DNA of 64,000 nt from Archivesica marissinica (GCA_014843695.1 CM026390.1:94597009-94661008); one strand, 5' to 3'; shown: positions 32,801 to 40,560, numbered from the stretch's first letter. Program-made: numbers and translations. The notes: generated by a model from the sequence alone, not told the origin.

Positions 32801-35800
32801 AACCTCCCTCATTCTAGACTAGACAGCTTACCTGACAGCCAGCACTCTCCAACATTTTGGCATATTCCACTGTCTTCTCTATACTCTCAAACACTCGGAT
32901 CTTGCAAGTAATTGGAACCTTTAAATGAGCATGACAATTCCTCACTGAAATATAATACACAATTCACAGAATGTCATATATACATATACGTGTATTAACC
33001 CATTCAACACTAAGTAACTGACATGGACTGGTCCATGATATTTTTAGACCAATAAATTAATAACAAAATTACATTTGGATCAGTTCATTTATCAAAATGG
33101 GTAATTTTTTTTCTAAAAATAGTTATATTACTTGAAAAAAGTGCAGATCCTGATGAGACGGCTCGTCACGAGCCGGCTCATCTGGATCTACACTTTTTTG
33201 TAAGCCAATTTAGAGGTCTGTGGTGTTGAAAGGGTTAATGCTGGAAGGAGGTTGAACAGGGGAAGAGGAGGACATATAAACGTTGTCTCCATTTACTCCT
33301 GCTGATTAACAGACGGATCTGTTTTCAGTGATTAAAACGCTGGACTGGTAATCTAGGGATTGCAGGTTCGATCCCCCGTCTGACCATAATAAAAATTAAT
33401 TCTTTCGGATGGGACATTAAACCGAGGTCTCGTGTCGGTGTTTTATACCGTGCACGTAGGAGAACCAGAGGAGACTCTGGAATGGGTCTGTCTGTATCAT
33501 GCACTATCCTCTAAAAATGACTAGGTACCATAACCTCTTCAGGAGGCGTCGCTCATATGGGCAACCGGTAGCGACGATAAATAACGTAAAACACACTCCT
33601 GCTGATTATACCAAACTGTCAAATACATACAAGATAGACCGCGAGGGGTTTGACATTAAAGGAACATACATACATACAAACTACCGAGTCTTTCTATTTT
33701 CCTGTATGAGGATGAATATACAAATAAGTTGGCGTTACATACAAGGTCAATGTATGATTGAACACAAGATATTGCGATTATTGTGCAATGCTTCAGGGAT
33801 CATTCTAGAGGGCGATGTGGGCGAAATAGTCGCCCTAGGAACCCTGACTTCGCCCTCTGGGGGCCCCACTTCTCCCTAAAAAAATTTTTGTTTGTTTTTA
33901 CGGTTTTCAAACAATATTTTGTCTAGTAAGATACACTGGTCCATTATAAAGCACTCCTATTCAAATGTTGTATTTAAAGGTTGTTGTACTATGCATTTTA
34001 ACCCTATTTTGCAGAAGTATATTAAAGAACACCATTTAAGGAAGCGATCACACACTTTCTCACTTCTCCCAAAAATTCTGACCTAGAATGAACCCTGACC
34101 TAGAATGAACCCTGTGCTTTCATAGCAAACTGTCTCTGCAGTGCTGGGGGAAGATCCAAGTTTTGTCATTTGCTCAAAACAGCAGGCTGACTAACTAATA
34201 AGTTTATTTAAATTCGCCACCGCAGGGAAATAGAGCTGGGTCCTTGTACACGGGTAATACAAGCTTTACGAAGGCTAATATACAGTCAAACCTGTGTTAG
34301 TGGTCACCTCTATTAAGCAGCCAATCTGTATTAAGCAGCCAGTTTCCAATATGCTGTTTTATTATACATGTGACCTCTATTAAGCAGCCACCTGTGCTAA
34401 GCAGCCACTTTCTGTGACTCCCTTGGCTGGCTGCTTAAGACAGGTTTGACTGTGTCAGCATATCTGATTGGCTTTAGGCTTAAAAAAACAGTTAACACTT
34501 TTCGCAGCTCAACGATTCACAGCTCAACAAGAGCAAGTGACTGACCAATGCATTATCACAATGGAAGCCTATCTAGTCATTTTACAAATACTGATGTAGT
34601 AAACAGAAAACTATATTTTCTAACAAATATGTAACTGCTACTAACTTCTAACAGCAAACCATAAAATATTACCACCGAATGAATGCATTTAAATAACAAA
34701 TTCAAATGACATTCAACTACATGTATACAAAGGTCATGATAACTGACAACAAAAAGTGCATAATTATATAATACCAGGATATTTATGACTACAGTCCAAA
34801 CTCAGTCACCTCTATCAATCAGCCACTATATATGAAATGGCCAGCTTCCAAATTTGCAAACTTTGATTTTGAATAAATTGCTTTAATCTGCAGGATTCAG
34901 TGTTTCATGTGGCTTTTGAATTCAGTTGTTGCACTGTAGACTAGGTGACTATTAGTGCCATAAAGACATCAGTGTGTGTGTAGAACTTGAAACATCAGGA
35001 ATAATAGGTCCATCCCACGGTACTAAATTTAGGAATCCTATTATAAACTCCATATTTTTTTAACCATACACAGTCAAACCTGTCTTAAGCAGCCAGCCAA
35101 GGGAGTCAAAGAAAGTGGCTGCCTACCACAGGTGGCGGCTTAATAGAGATCAAATGTATATTGAAACAATGCATTGGGAATATGTAAACTGGCTGCTTAA
35201 CCCATTTCATTCTGGATACCGTTCAAACAGTATTTGCAAAGAACATAGAGCCAGATCAGCCGCCACGGAATGTGCAGTCTGATCAGGTTCTATGCTGTTT
35301 GCTATTCAGATGATCTTGTTAAGACACTTGGCTATGTAGCAAACAACATAGATCCTGATCAGCACGCAGCGTCACGCTGCGGCTAATCTGGATCTATGTT
35401 GTTTGCAAAAACCTTTAAATGTATCCAGAATGAAATGGGTTAATACAAGTTGGCTGCTTAATGGAGGTGAGCACTAACACAGGTATGACTGTACTCCACA
35501 TTTTTATCTCCCTATTGCTGATAAGTAATAGGCATACTGTACTGCATACAAAGCAAATAAAATGCATTTTTCACGTATACATTGTTTATGCATTCCTACT
35601 ACAAATTCTTCCAAATACATTCGAACACTAACATTGAATCAATAAACAGTGTATTTGTGGTCTACAAACTTTCAAAATTGAAAGTAGGATTTCATATATC
35701 GGTCATCCATGCTCCTGAATTGACATTTGTTTGTCATCGGAGTCAATACTAAACGTGAGATAATGTCGTTTAGAGATACAAATGTGAGATATAACGATAA

Positions 35801-37571
35801 ATCTGTACAATAAATCGTGTTATACACTAGTTGTATACGCATGGATGTCGACCATATTTACATTATTTTGTTATGTCAACAAACCGCATATATACGATGT
35901 TTGTTTATTAGTTGAAATATTCAGTTTTGGAGGCAAATATTCTGTAGAAATTTGTGTTTTCACTGATGCAGTGTCGCTTTAATAGATACGGGAACATGTG
36001 GGAAGTGATAGTGATTGCATAGTATATATGTGAAGTAATGGGTTAAAACATGAACAAACCAATTTTCTCCAGTAGTTCCCATTCATCTTGTAGGAATGCC
36101 CCATAGTGACCCCGCCTGGCTATCATCTGGGGACAGCCAAGGTTCAAGTCTATAGCATCACACTGGTCCTCAGCTAGCTTGGCTGCTGCTAGAACTGTGT
36201 CAGGGTCATTGCCACAGAACTGATAGATAGAGAGAGAGGTTAAAGAATCACTGATGTTACTGTACACATGTACCTTTATTAGTCGACAACATATCAAATT
36301 GTTACAACATTTATATTCATTGGTAATTGTACCGGTATGACAAGACAGCAAAGTGGCTCAGGGCTGGTTACATTAGTTATGGTGGGACAGAGGAACGAAC
36401 TTGTGGGTTAATCAGGGATCATTCTAGAGGGCGATGTGAGCGAAATTGTCACCCTAGGGACCCTGACTTCGCCCTCTGGGGGTCCCACTTCTCCCTAAGT
36501 AAGATACACTGGCCCATTATAAAGCACTCCTATTTACATGTTGTATTTAATGGTTGTACTGTGCATTTAACCCTATTTTGCAGAAGTATATTAAAGAACA
36601 CCATTTAAGGAAGCAATCACGCGCTTTCTCACTTCTCCCAAAAATTCTGACCTAGAATGAACCCTGGGTTTAATTTTGATGTCAATACTTTACCACTGGA
36701 CACATGAATGAGTTTCACACATGCATCAGTAAATACCTTTTTTAAAACTTTATTTTAACAACTTATATTAATCACTCTCGTTGGCTCGGATGAATGCTTA
36801 TATGTGGTCATTCATGAGAAAACCCACCTGTCCGATCTGGCGACCGCCGTACCATCTCACATAATTCCCGATCCTAGGATTGAACTGGTTGCATTGGTGA
36901 GAAGCTAACCACTGCGCTAATCGGACTATATACTATATTATATTAATTAAAAAATATGAATGTGTTTATTATATCTGTACACTTCAATAACTCTAGATCT
37001 CATTTCTGCATAATTTATTCTATTCCAATGTCACCCTTATTGCCTTTTTCTATTTCTAAGTCCTTAGCTACCAATTATCAGATATTTATAAGCGTTTCGA
37101 TGCATTTCCAATTTGAATTAAACATATTTACGTTCTGGTCATTTTCGATATTACGCCAAGTTACTAAAGTTGCCATATATACCTGGTACTAACATCTAGT
37201 ACGCAGTAGAAAGAATTACCGTAAACCTTTAGATTTCAGTTCAATCCACATATCACGATATAAATGTATGTTTCTGTATATTTCAGAATGTATATTACAT
37301 GTATCCTGATAAATAAATATGTTTAAAGCAATACCTGTACAATGAGAGGCCTGTCTTCCTCACAAGTCTGTAGAGATTCTCGTCTGTAATGGGCGTCCCT
37401 GACAAACACCGAGCTGTGAAACATTGGTGTAAAACAAAGCTGGGCACCATATCGACGGCTTAGCAATCGCCATGCTAGCTCGCTCTGATCAACCATTGGT
37501 GCGACAACATACTGGCAGCTGTTCAATGTCTTCCTCCAGAAGTTAAAGCCACCTTCCTTCTGCGCATGCAT
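17566..37571 (-). CDS. DUS1L: tRNA-dihydrouridine synthase 1-like (DUS1L), 11 coding exons, complete reading frame
   Basis: Exons in transcript order: 37571-37335, 36219-36060, 32944-32832, 31742-31660, 30377-30274, 27794-27650, 26154-26058, 22676-22582, 22195-22000, 20733-20658, 17807-17566. All junctions are GT-AG and in phase, giving 515 codons (human DUS1L is about 470). The enzyme reduces uridine to dihydrouridine in the tRNA D-loop using FMN and NADPH. Visible Dus landmarks are [16 protein letters not shown] near residue 22, DLNLGCPQ with the catalytic cysteine at about 108, ITCKIRVF with the FMN lysine at about 147, TVHGRTR with the conserved histidine at about 175, and FSNGNIQ at about 206. 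The C-terminus has the Dus1 cysteine cluster (C401, C406, C414, C419, C422, C423, C434). The ATG at 37571 is preceded in the same exon by an acceptor, so a 5' UTR exon probably lies further upstream. Seven introns carry no disabling change that I can see, and several hold minisatellites. Confidence 0.93.
17990..19528 (+). repeat. 19/22-bp minisatellite rich in CRE-like sites, DUS1L intron 10
   Basis: About 75 copies of CATTTAGTGACATCATGAA, with a 22-bp form beginning CAACATTTAG. About nine copies read TGACGTCA, the palindromic CRE/ATF site; most of the rest read TGACATCA. Confidence 0.94.
19650..20634 (+). repeat. 64-bp minisatellite, about 16 copies, DUS1L intron 10
   Basis: The unit contains GGTGGCTGTTGATGAGAGGT, TATAGGTGGATGTTGCCGAG and GTTGTAGGTGGTAGTTAATG. 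Some copies lack an internal 14-22 bp. It reaches to within about 25 bp of the donor of DUS1L coding exon 10. Confidence 0.93.
20658..20733 (-). CDS. DUS1L: DUS1L coding exon 10, cysteine cluster, wedged between two minisatellites
   Basis: 76 nt, acceptor CTATTGCAG|GGACAG, donor ATAG|GTAGTT. It encodes [20 protein letters not shown] and VIDCI, the zinc-finger-like cysteine cluster of the Dus1 C-terminus. Phase 0 in and phase 1 out fit exons 9 and 11. The acceptor and the first ~15 bases of the exon are the terminal unit of a 41-bp array. About 25 bp after the donor a 64-bp array begins. Confidence 0.88.
20718..21362 (-). repeat. 41-bp minisatellite of duplicated 3' splice sites, DUS1L intron 9
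   Basis: About 15 copies. On the transcript strand each reads CTATTGCAGGACAGAAGTGT followed by GATATATATGTCAGTATGCTA. The copy nearest the exon is the true acceptor, CTATTGCAG|GGACAGAAGTG. Each unit therefore carries the acceptor plus about 15 exon bases, with weaker similarity for about 15 more. Confidence 0.93.
21598..21870 (+). mobile_element. tRNA-Thr-like SINE, family A
   Basis: It shows CAGACGGATATGTAGTCCAG, an anticodon-stem-like CTGGACTGGTAATCAAG and the B box GGTTCGATCCCCC. The body has GGGACGTTAAACCGAGGTCT, and the 3' end is ATATGGGCAACCGGTAGCGA. It is not called a tRNA gene because the same body and tail recur in every copy. Confidence 0.82.
22000..22195 (-). CDS. DUS1L: DUS1L coding exon 9
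   Basis: 196 nt, acceptor AAAATATTTAG, donor CCAAGG|GTATGA. It encodes 65 residues: [17 protein letters not shown], then a basic stretch [17 protein letters not shown], then [11 protein letters not shown]. The LRNPNKNFD and C-x4-C-xNP pattern matches the C-terminal extension of animal DUS1L. The overlapping + strand frame is a shadow. Confidence 0.88.
22320..22457 (-). mobile_element. tRNA-derived SINE, family B, shortened
   Basis: The minus strand starts GTCCGATTAGCGCAGTGGTT and has the B box GGTTCGATCCTCGG. The body is deleted before the tail. It lies in the intron between DUS1L coding exons 8 and 9. Confidence 0.72.
22582..22676 (-). CDS. DUS1L: DUS1L coding exon 8
   Basis: 95 nt, acceptor TACTGTACTACAG, donor CCCAG|GTAAAC. 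It encodes [18 protein letters not shown] followed by [13 protein letters not shown]. The LPxxWxCQPYxRP segment matches the end of the Dus1 helical domain. Confidence 0.9.
22780..26018 (+). repeat. 45-bp minisatellite, about 67 copies, DUS1L intron 7
   Basis: The unit is CGAGTACTGAGCATGCAACC, ATCACCAGTGCACACAACCA, TTACC. The left edge (22780-22974) is a decayed version. The 45-bp period keeps frames open (up to 709 codons with a 15-residue repeat [15 protein letters not shown]); these are artefacts. Deleted units cluster at 24880-24960 and 25390-25490. Confidence 0.95.
26058..26154 (-). CDS. DUS1L: DUS1L coding exon 7
   Basis: 97 nt, acceptor TCTGTTTCAG, donor TTG|GTAAGT. It encodes [18 protein letters not shown] and [14 protein letters not shown], part of the helical domain. 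The 45-bp minisatellite begins about 40 bp downstream of its donor. Confidence 0.87.
26165..26750. other. DUS1L intron 6, sequence without a recognised gene
   Basis: AT-rich unique-looking DNA. A stretch at 26220-26400 (GATAAAGTCAGATTTAT then TTTTTACTGTT) is similar to 21385-21560, so both are copies of an unnamed dispersed repeat. Nothing coding was recognised. Confidence 0.5.
26848..27254 (-). repeat. 33-bp minisatellite, 12 copies, DUS1L intron 6
   Basis: The + strand unit is GATCATCAGTCCAGCACAGA followed by GCAATCATTCCGA. The 33-bp period keeps a 170-codon minus frame open (repeat [11 protein letters not shown]); it has no support as a gene. Confidence 0.93.
27311..27564 (-). mobile_element. 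tRNA-Ser-like SINE, family C
   Basis: The minus strand has GCCTCCGTGGTCGAGTGGTT (A-box region), GGTTCGAGCCCCGCTC (B box), AAAAAGTTGGCAGTTTCTTA, and a 3' end CAGGCGTAAAACCCGAAAT. It is a near copy of 44687-44942. The + strand frame across it is an artefact. Confidence 0.82.
27650..27794 (-). CDS. DUS1L: DUS1L coding exon 6
   Basis: 145 nt, acceptor CATGTTACAG, donor CATGG|GTATGT. It encodes [31 protein letters not shown] and [17 protein letters not shown]. It begins the helical domain that follows the barrel. The split glycine codon (GG|T) joins cleanly to coding exon 7. Confidence 0.92.
27800..28490. other. DUS1L intron 5, no gene recognised
   Basis: Mostly AT-rich single-copy-looking DNA. 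At 28240-28330 there is a C-rich patch (CCCCCGCCGAATAGGGTCCC), and 28425-28480 repeats CACTTCTCCCT, which also occurs in the elements at 33794 and 36413. Probably decayed transposon sequence. Confidence 0.4.
28493..28730. mobile_element. TTAA-type MITE with two hairpins, CCTTTGCAYGC termini
   Basis: It starts TTAA|TCCTTTGCACGC and ends GCATGCAAAGGG|CTAA. It contains two long hairpins; the second (28631-28697) has arms GCAAACAACATAGATCC and its inverse. The same arms occur in the MITEs at 12366 and 35201, which have different termini. Confidence 0.72.
28768..30188 (+). repeat. 17-18 bp minisatellite, about 78 copies, DUS1L intron 5
   Basis: Two unit types, GCCTAGTTGTATACTGGA and GCTGGATGTAGACTGGA, are mixed along the array. 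Near 30000-30188 they give way to GCTGGTTGTAGACTCGA, a regional variant. It ends about 85 bp from the donor of DUS1L coding exon 5. Confidence 0.94.
30274..30377 (-). CDS. DUS1L: DUS1L coding exon 5
   Basis: 104 nt, acceptor ACATTATATCAG, donor GCTG|GTATGT. It encodes [18 protein letters not shown] and [16 protein letters not shown], the strand-loop regions that bind the FMN phosphate in Dus enzymes. Confidence 0.91.
30500..31015 (+). mobile_element. 3' end of a non-LTR retrotransposon (LINE)
   Basis: The + frame before the stop at 30753-30755 reads [38 protein letters not shown] and LWIQQFFNR. This pattern (PRxExYKxSxxYSGxxxWxxLPxEIK) is typical of the C-terminus of LINE reverse-transcriptase ORFs. 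A 3' UTR follows to a short ATCTATCTATAT tail at about 31000. 5' truncation is typical of LINE insertions. It lies in DUS1L intron 4. Confidence 0.7.
31017..31287 (+). mobile_element. tRNA-Thr-like SINE, family A, full length
   Basis: CAGACGGATCTGTAGTCCAG, then CTGGACTGGTAATCCAG (a 5-bp stem around a loop whose anticodon position reads GGT), then GGTTCGATCCCCCGTCTG. The body and 3' end are as in the other copies. It is inserted directly at the end of the LINE tail. Confidence 0.85.
31288..31655. other. DUS1L intron 4, no feature recognised
   Basis: AT-rich DNA between the SINE and coding exon 4. No repeat or coding signal was recognised. Confidence 0.4.
31660..31742 (-). CDS. DUS1L: DUS1L coding exon 4
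   Basis: 83 nt, acceptor TATTTACAG, donor GTTAA|GTAAGT. It encodes [17 protein letters not shown] and [10 protein letters not shown]; the VHGRT motif is a Dus signature. A 20-bp minisatellite ends about 36 bp upstream of its acceptor. Confidence 0.9.
31779..32420 (+). repeat. 20-bp minisatellite, about 31 copies, DUS1L intron 3
   Basis: The unit is TTGCATAATGATAACATTGA with A/T switches at two positions. A few copies lack the ATGATA part. It ends about 36 bp before the acceptor of coding exon 4 on the minus strand. Confidence 0.94.
32528..32668 (-). mobile_element. tRNA-derived SINE, family B, shortened
   Basis: The minus strand has the A-box region TTAGCTCAGTGGTTAG, the B box GGTTTGATCATCG and CCAGATCGGACAGGTGGGTT. 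Confidence 0.7.
32832..32944 (-). CDS. DUS1L: DUS1L coding exon 3
   Basis: 113 nt, acceptor TATATTTCAG, donor CAG|GTAAGC. After the split valine it reads [18 protein letters not shown], then [19 protein letters not shown]. The lysine in TCKIRVF is the conserved FMN contact. Confidence 0.9.
32999..33234. mobile_element. TTAA-type MITE, CCYTTCAACACC family, 236 bp
   Basis: Exact TTAA duplications flank the termini CCCATTCAACAC and GTGTTGAAAGGG. A central hairpin near 33140-33200 has arms around GATCCTGATGAGACGGCTCG and its inverse. A related copy is at 46646-46879. Confidence 0.8.
33311..33585 (+). mobile_element. tRNA-Thr-like SINE, family A
   Basis: CAGACGGATCTGTTTTCAGT (diverged A box), CTGGACTGGTAATCTAGG, GGTTCGATCCCCCGTCTG, a body and 3' end identical in plan to 31017-31287. 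The overlapping 126-codon frame is an artefact. Confidence 0.83.
33794..34114. mobile_element. DNA-transposon-like element, CAGGGATCATTCTAG termini
   Basis: It starts CAGGGATCATTCTAGAGGGC and ends CTAGAATGAACCCTG, repeated twice at the right end. The body matches 36413-36666. TGCTT flanks both sides and may be the target duplication. The superfamily was not identified. Confidence 0.65.
34283..34452. mobile_element. pogo/Tigger-like MITE, 170 bp
   Basis: TA|CAGTCAAACCTGTGTTAG at the left and GACAGGTTTGACTG at the right; the right TA has changed to TG. Confidence 0.78.
34453..35066. other. DUS1L intron 2, no feature recognised
   Basis: AT-rich DNA. At 34790-34860 a weak CAGTCCAAACTCAGTCACC and CTATCAATCAGCCAC echo the pogo-like MITE, probably a very decayed copy. 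Confidence 0.4.
35071..35491. mobile_element. pogo/Tigger-like MITE interrupted by a TTAA-type MITE
   Basis: Outer ends CAGTCAAACCTGTCTTAAGC and ACACAGGTATGACTG belong to the family of 12150. At 35201-35439 a second element is inserted. Removing it rejoins the expected outer sequence GGCTGCTTAA and TACAAGTTGGCTGC. Confidence 0.8.
35201..35439. mobile_element. piggyBac-like MITE nested in another MITE, 239 bp
   Basis: Perfect TTAA on both sides, termini CCCATTTCATTCTGGATAC / GTATCCAGAATGAAATGGG (perfect inverse). It has two internal hairpins, one at 35339-35406 with arms GCAAACAACATAGATCC and its inverse. Confidence 0.85.
35527..35978. mobile_element. TTAA-type MITE, AGCGACACTACATC family
   Basis: The right end TGCAGTGTCGCT|TTAA is clear; the left end is decayed. 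The internal AAAGCAAATAAAATGCATTT and TGACATTTGTTTGTCAT match the copies at 37705 and 47947. Confidence 0.68.
36060..36219 (-). CDS. DUS1L: DUS1L coding exon 2 (catalytic cysteine)
   Basis: 160 nt, acceptor CTATCTATCAG, donor ATTG|GTTTGT. It encodes [30 protein letters not shown] and [12 protein letters not shown] plus one base. It contains the active-site cysteine in the NLGCPQ motif. Confidence 0.92.
36413..36666. mobile_element. DNA-transposon-like element, CAGGGATCATTCTAG termini, 254 bp
   Basis: CAGGGATCATTCTAGAGGGC at the left, CTAGAATGAACCCTG at the right, and the same body as 33794-34114 (CACTTCTCCCTAA, ATACACTGGCCCATTATAAA). Confidence 0.72.
36742..36927 (-). mobile_element. tRNA-derived SINE, family B
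   Basis: The minus strand starts GTCCGATTAGCGCAGTGGTT. It has a diverged B box, CCAGATCGGACAGGTGGGTT, and the tail GTGATTAATATAAGTTGTTA. It is in DUS1L intron 1. Confidence 0.72.
37335..37571 (-). CDS. DUS1L: DUS1L coding exon 1
   Basis: 79 codons from ATG to CAG|GTATTG, starting [16 protein letters not shown] and containing [20 protein letters not shown] and LCFTPM, the N-terminal FMN-binding barrel. The ATG position matches the family start. The exon itself extends to an acceptor (TTATTTTAG) at 37583-37584, and the frame stays open through the 12 bases between (GEES), so translation from an earlier exon cannot be excluded. Confidence 0.9.
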
Positions 37572-37704
37572 ACTTTCTTCTCCTAAAATAATGAGACGTA
37601 ATCCGAATTAATTACAGAAGTATTGTTGTAGGACACCACTTATCAAGGTAAATAACTAGTTGTACTATTTTAATGTTCTCTCTCTTACATTAATGTACCT
37701 TTAA

Positions 37705-38222
37705 AGTGACAGTACATCGCAAAAAGCAAATAAAATGCATTTTTTCACGTATAAATGTGTTGCTACTACAAATTCCTCCGAGTACATTCGAACACTAATA
37801 TTGAATCAATAAAGTGTTTTTGCGATCTACAAACTTTCAAAATTGAAGGTAGGATTTCATATAACGATCATCCACTCTCCTGAATTGACGTTTGTTTGTC
37901 ATTGAAGTCAATACCAAACGCACGCGAGATAATGTCGTTTAAAGATAATTTAACTAAGACTAGTCTACAAATAAATATGCATAGGCACACAAGTGAGATA
38001 TAACAGTAAATCTGTACCATAAATCGTGTTATTCAGGATACACAAGTTGTATTACACATGAATGTCGACCCTGTTTACATTATTTTGTTATGTCAACAAA
38101 CTGCGACTGGGAGATTAGTTGAAATACTCAGTTTTTAGGCAAATATTTGGAAAAAAATTTATACCATATAATAGGAAAATACATTCTGTAGAAATTTGCA
38201 TTTTCACTGATGTAGTGTCGCT
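37705..38222. mobile_element. TTAA-type MITE, AGCGACACTACATC family, 518 bp
   Basis: TTAA on both sides. The left terminus is AGTGACAGTACATCGCA and the right is TGATGTAGTGTCGCT. It is related to 47947-48424, in opposite orientation. It begins about 120 bp upstream of the DUS1L exon that carries the start codon. Confidence 0.75.
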
Positions 38223-38570
38223 TTAATACTCTCTACCTGGAAACTATGCATAGTTCATAATGATACACAATCAGGATCTGTCATTAACATTCACCCAGTA
38301 ACCAGAGATGACTAATACGAGACTGATCAGTGGAAAACGTTGCAGTTCCTGACTGGGCATCGAGGATATCGACACAATCGGCTGCTAGGATGTACCTGTC
38401 TGACGTATTCTCTAATAAGTTCTAGCATGGAGATTTCCTTCAATATATTCTGTACATGTTAAGTATTAAAAACAATGTATGGCTCACCATTGCCAATAAT
38501 TCAGGGTCAAATTTACATAAAATAGACACCACTTACATAAGCCTGAATTTCTCAAATGCCAAAATATATT
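38223..38570. other. Upstream of the DUS1L start exon, no feature recognised
   Basis: Unique-looking sequence. A DUS1L 5' UTR exon or promoter should lie somewhere upstream of 37584, but no convincing donor or TATA-like element could be assigned. Confidence 0.3.
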
Positions 38571-38572
38571 GT

Positions 38573-38765
38573 TCAGGTGCGAAAGGTCCGGAGTTCGAGC
38601 CCCGCTGGGAGCCGTTACGATTGTGCCCTTAGGCAAGGCATTTAAATTCCACATTGCCTCTTCTCTCCTTCATGAAGATGGATTCCATCAGGAATGAGGT
38701 CTCGAGAGTGATTAATATAAGTTGAAAGAACTTGTTTCGCAATCGAGCTAAAATAAATTTGTATA
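38573..38765 (+). mobile_element. SINE, family E
   Basis: GGTCCGGAGTTCGAGCCCCG (B-box-like), GATGGATTCCATCAGGAATG, then the tail GAGTGATTAATATAAGTTG and CTTGTTTCGCAATCGAGC. The 5' part is truncated. Confidence 0.7.
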
Positions 38766-39155
38766 AACTAATTATTTCATTAAAAGAATGTAGGCATAGC
38801 TATGTGTTCCTACTAAACAACTATAGCAAAGTATTTGAATACAAACATTGTGGTACAATGATGTATGTAATATATGATGTAGCAAAATATTTTGTGAAAC
38901 TACACATAAAAAATATCTTTTTTAATAATTATACAATACAAACAGAATAGCACTGGGAGAGATGTAAACCCTCACTGGTATTTGACACAAGAACAAATGC
39001 TTCATTTCACATGACGCAAGGGTTTCACTAACGTTTCAAATTTGAAGGTCCTGACGTCAGCCATGAAATTTTGGAAATCCGTCCATATTTTTGGAAATTT
39101 CACTTTTTGGCCTAAATTGTGCGCTTTACCGAAGACAACAATAAAAATCAATATA

Positions 39156-39341
39156 CAGTCTACATCCGCTATGTCGAATTCCGTCGAACCGAACAAAATA
39201 CTTTGACATAACCCAAGTTGGACTCAACGAAATTCGATATAAACGGAGCAAGTTATATGTAAAATGATAGTGTCTGAAATGGGACTTCGAGATAACCGGA
39301 GAATTCGACATAACCGACTTTGACATCACGGATGTAGACTG
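39156..39341. mobile_element. Tigger-like MITE, 186 bp, intact ends
   Basis: Perfect inverted ends CAGTCTACATCCG / CGGATGTAGACTG with TA on both sides. Subterminal ATGTCGAATTC and GAATTCGACAT are also inverted. Confidence 0.83.
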
Positions 39342-39344
39342 TAT

Positions 39345-40300
39345 GTCATTTTTTTATATTTAAAGATCACAGGAGTATCAAATGTAAGTACTAATATTGT
39401 ACAATGTTTCAACATTTTTAATTTATTTATGGAGAAAGCTATTTATTTTTAATCTAATCGCATCTGCTTCCATGATTGTTACTGTTACGTTAGTACCTGC
39501 TAATTAGGGCTTGTAAAGTGTAAACTAATTCAATTAAGCCAAAGTTTTACAATTCATGACCAACACATATATATTATTTGCGAGTGTTAGATATACTCTA
39601 TCAGTCAAACAAGCCAGTCATGTCATATATATATATTTATTATACAGCCATGCTAATAGTTTGCTTCCATAACAATAAAACAAAATTTGCAACACACAAT
39701 CATTGACGTCACACACCGCTTCTGACATTAATATAATCATAGTTTATTTAGAGATCAACGATTATTATTAAATCAGAAAATCTTTCATATATATGCGTAA
39801 ATAGGACTGGTTGTTTAATCAACTTGATCGTAGCTGTCGAGAGTAAAAGCTGATTGGATGATAATGCCATTTTCCCATGATGCACTGTCAAACTCTGGCG
39901 ACTAGGCGGAGCTTTAAATCAATAGTGTTAATTAGTAGTCTCACTGTATACACACTCTTTACTGCAAAAGGATTATCAGTAGATTAACCAATTTATTGAG
40001 ACAAAATTCCTACCACTTATCATTGGCGTACCGGTAATCGGCCGTCTAATGCTTTTCGGTGAATGTCTTCTAGTCAATCTCTCTTTTACGGCAAGTGGAA
40101 TATTTCTAAGTAAAATGATCATTTAATGCAATTGTCTAAATTGAGATTGCATAACAAATGTTGAAAATAAAATATACTTTCGCTTGTGATTTCAACATGG
40201 CGTCGAAAAAAGTACCTATTATCGGGCGACCTTGAAAATTCATGTAACAGAAATGTAGTTAAGTTCCAAAAAGTTAATTAACATTGGGCATAGTAATAAT
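39345..40300. other. Intergenic, no feature recognised
   Basis: AT-rich DNA between the Tigger-like MITE and the transposase fragment. The sequence AACATGGCGTCGAAAAAAGT lies further right at 40195 in a fair start context, but its frame closes after 12 codons. Confidence 0.4.
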
Positions 40301-40302
40301 TG

Positions 40303-40560
40303 TTACTCGAAATGGAGGAATTTAACACCCAACAAATTATGATTACTCTTCAATATGAGGTAAGTTGTGACATGGAGAGAAATGTCACTTAATGTGAAGA
40401 GTGGCACACCATACTGTCTTGCTGCCAATTTTACTGGCAAACCCATGTCTCTAACATCATGATATGCATTTGTCAGTGCACTTGGTAATAGAGACGCCAG
40501 GTTGGATTTGGAAAAAAATCGATGAAACTGAATTAGCATAATAGTAAATATCTTGGACAA
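40303..40560 (-). pseudogene. Fragment with a psq-type helix-turn-helix, probable transposase remnant
   Basis: The minus frame contains ALTNAYHDVRDMGLPVKLAA followed by RQYGVPLFTLSD. The pattern AARxYGVPxxTL is the psq-type DNA-binding helix-turn-helix found in pogo/Tigger transposases and related domesticated proteins. The frame is short (85 codons), has no flanking catalytic domain in view, and is probably a decayed piece. A pogo source would fit the MITEs nearby, but this is inference. Confidence 0.45.

Noticed and set aside
40195..40240. AACATGGCGTCG as a start codon
   Set aside because: The frame closes after 12 codons and no donor site is present.
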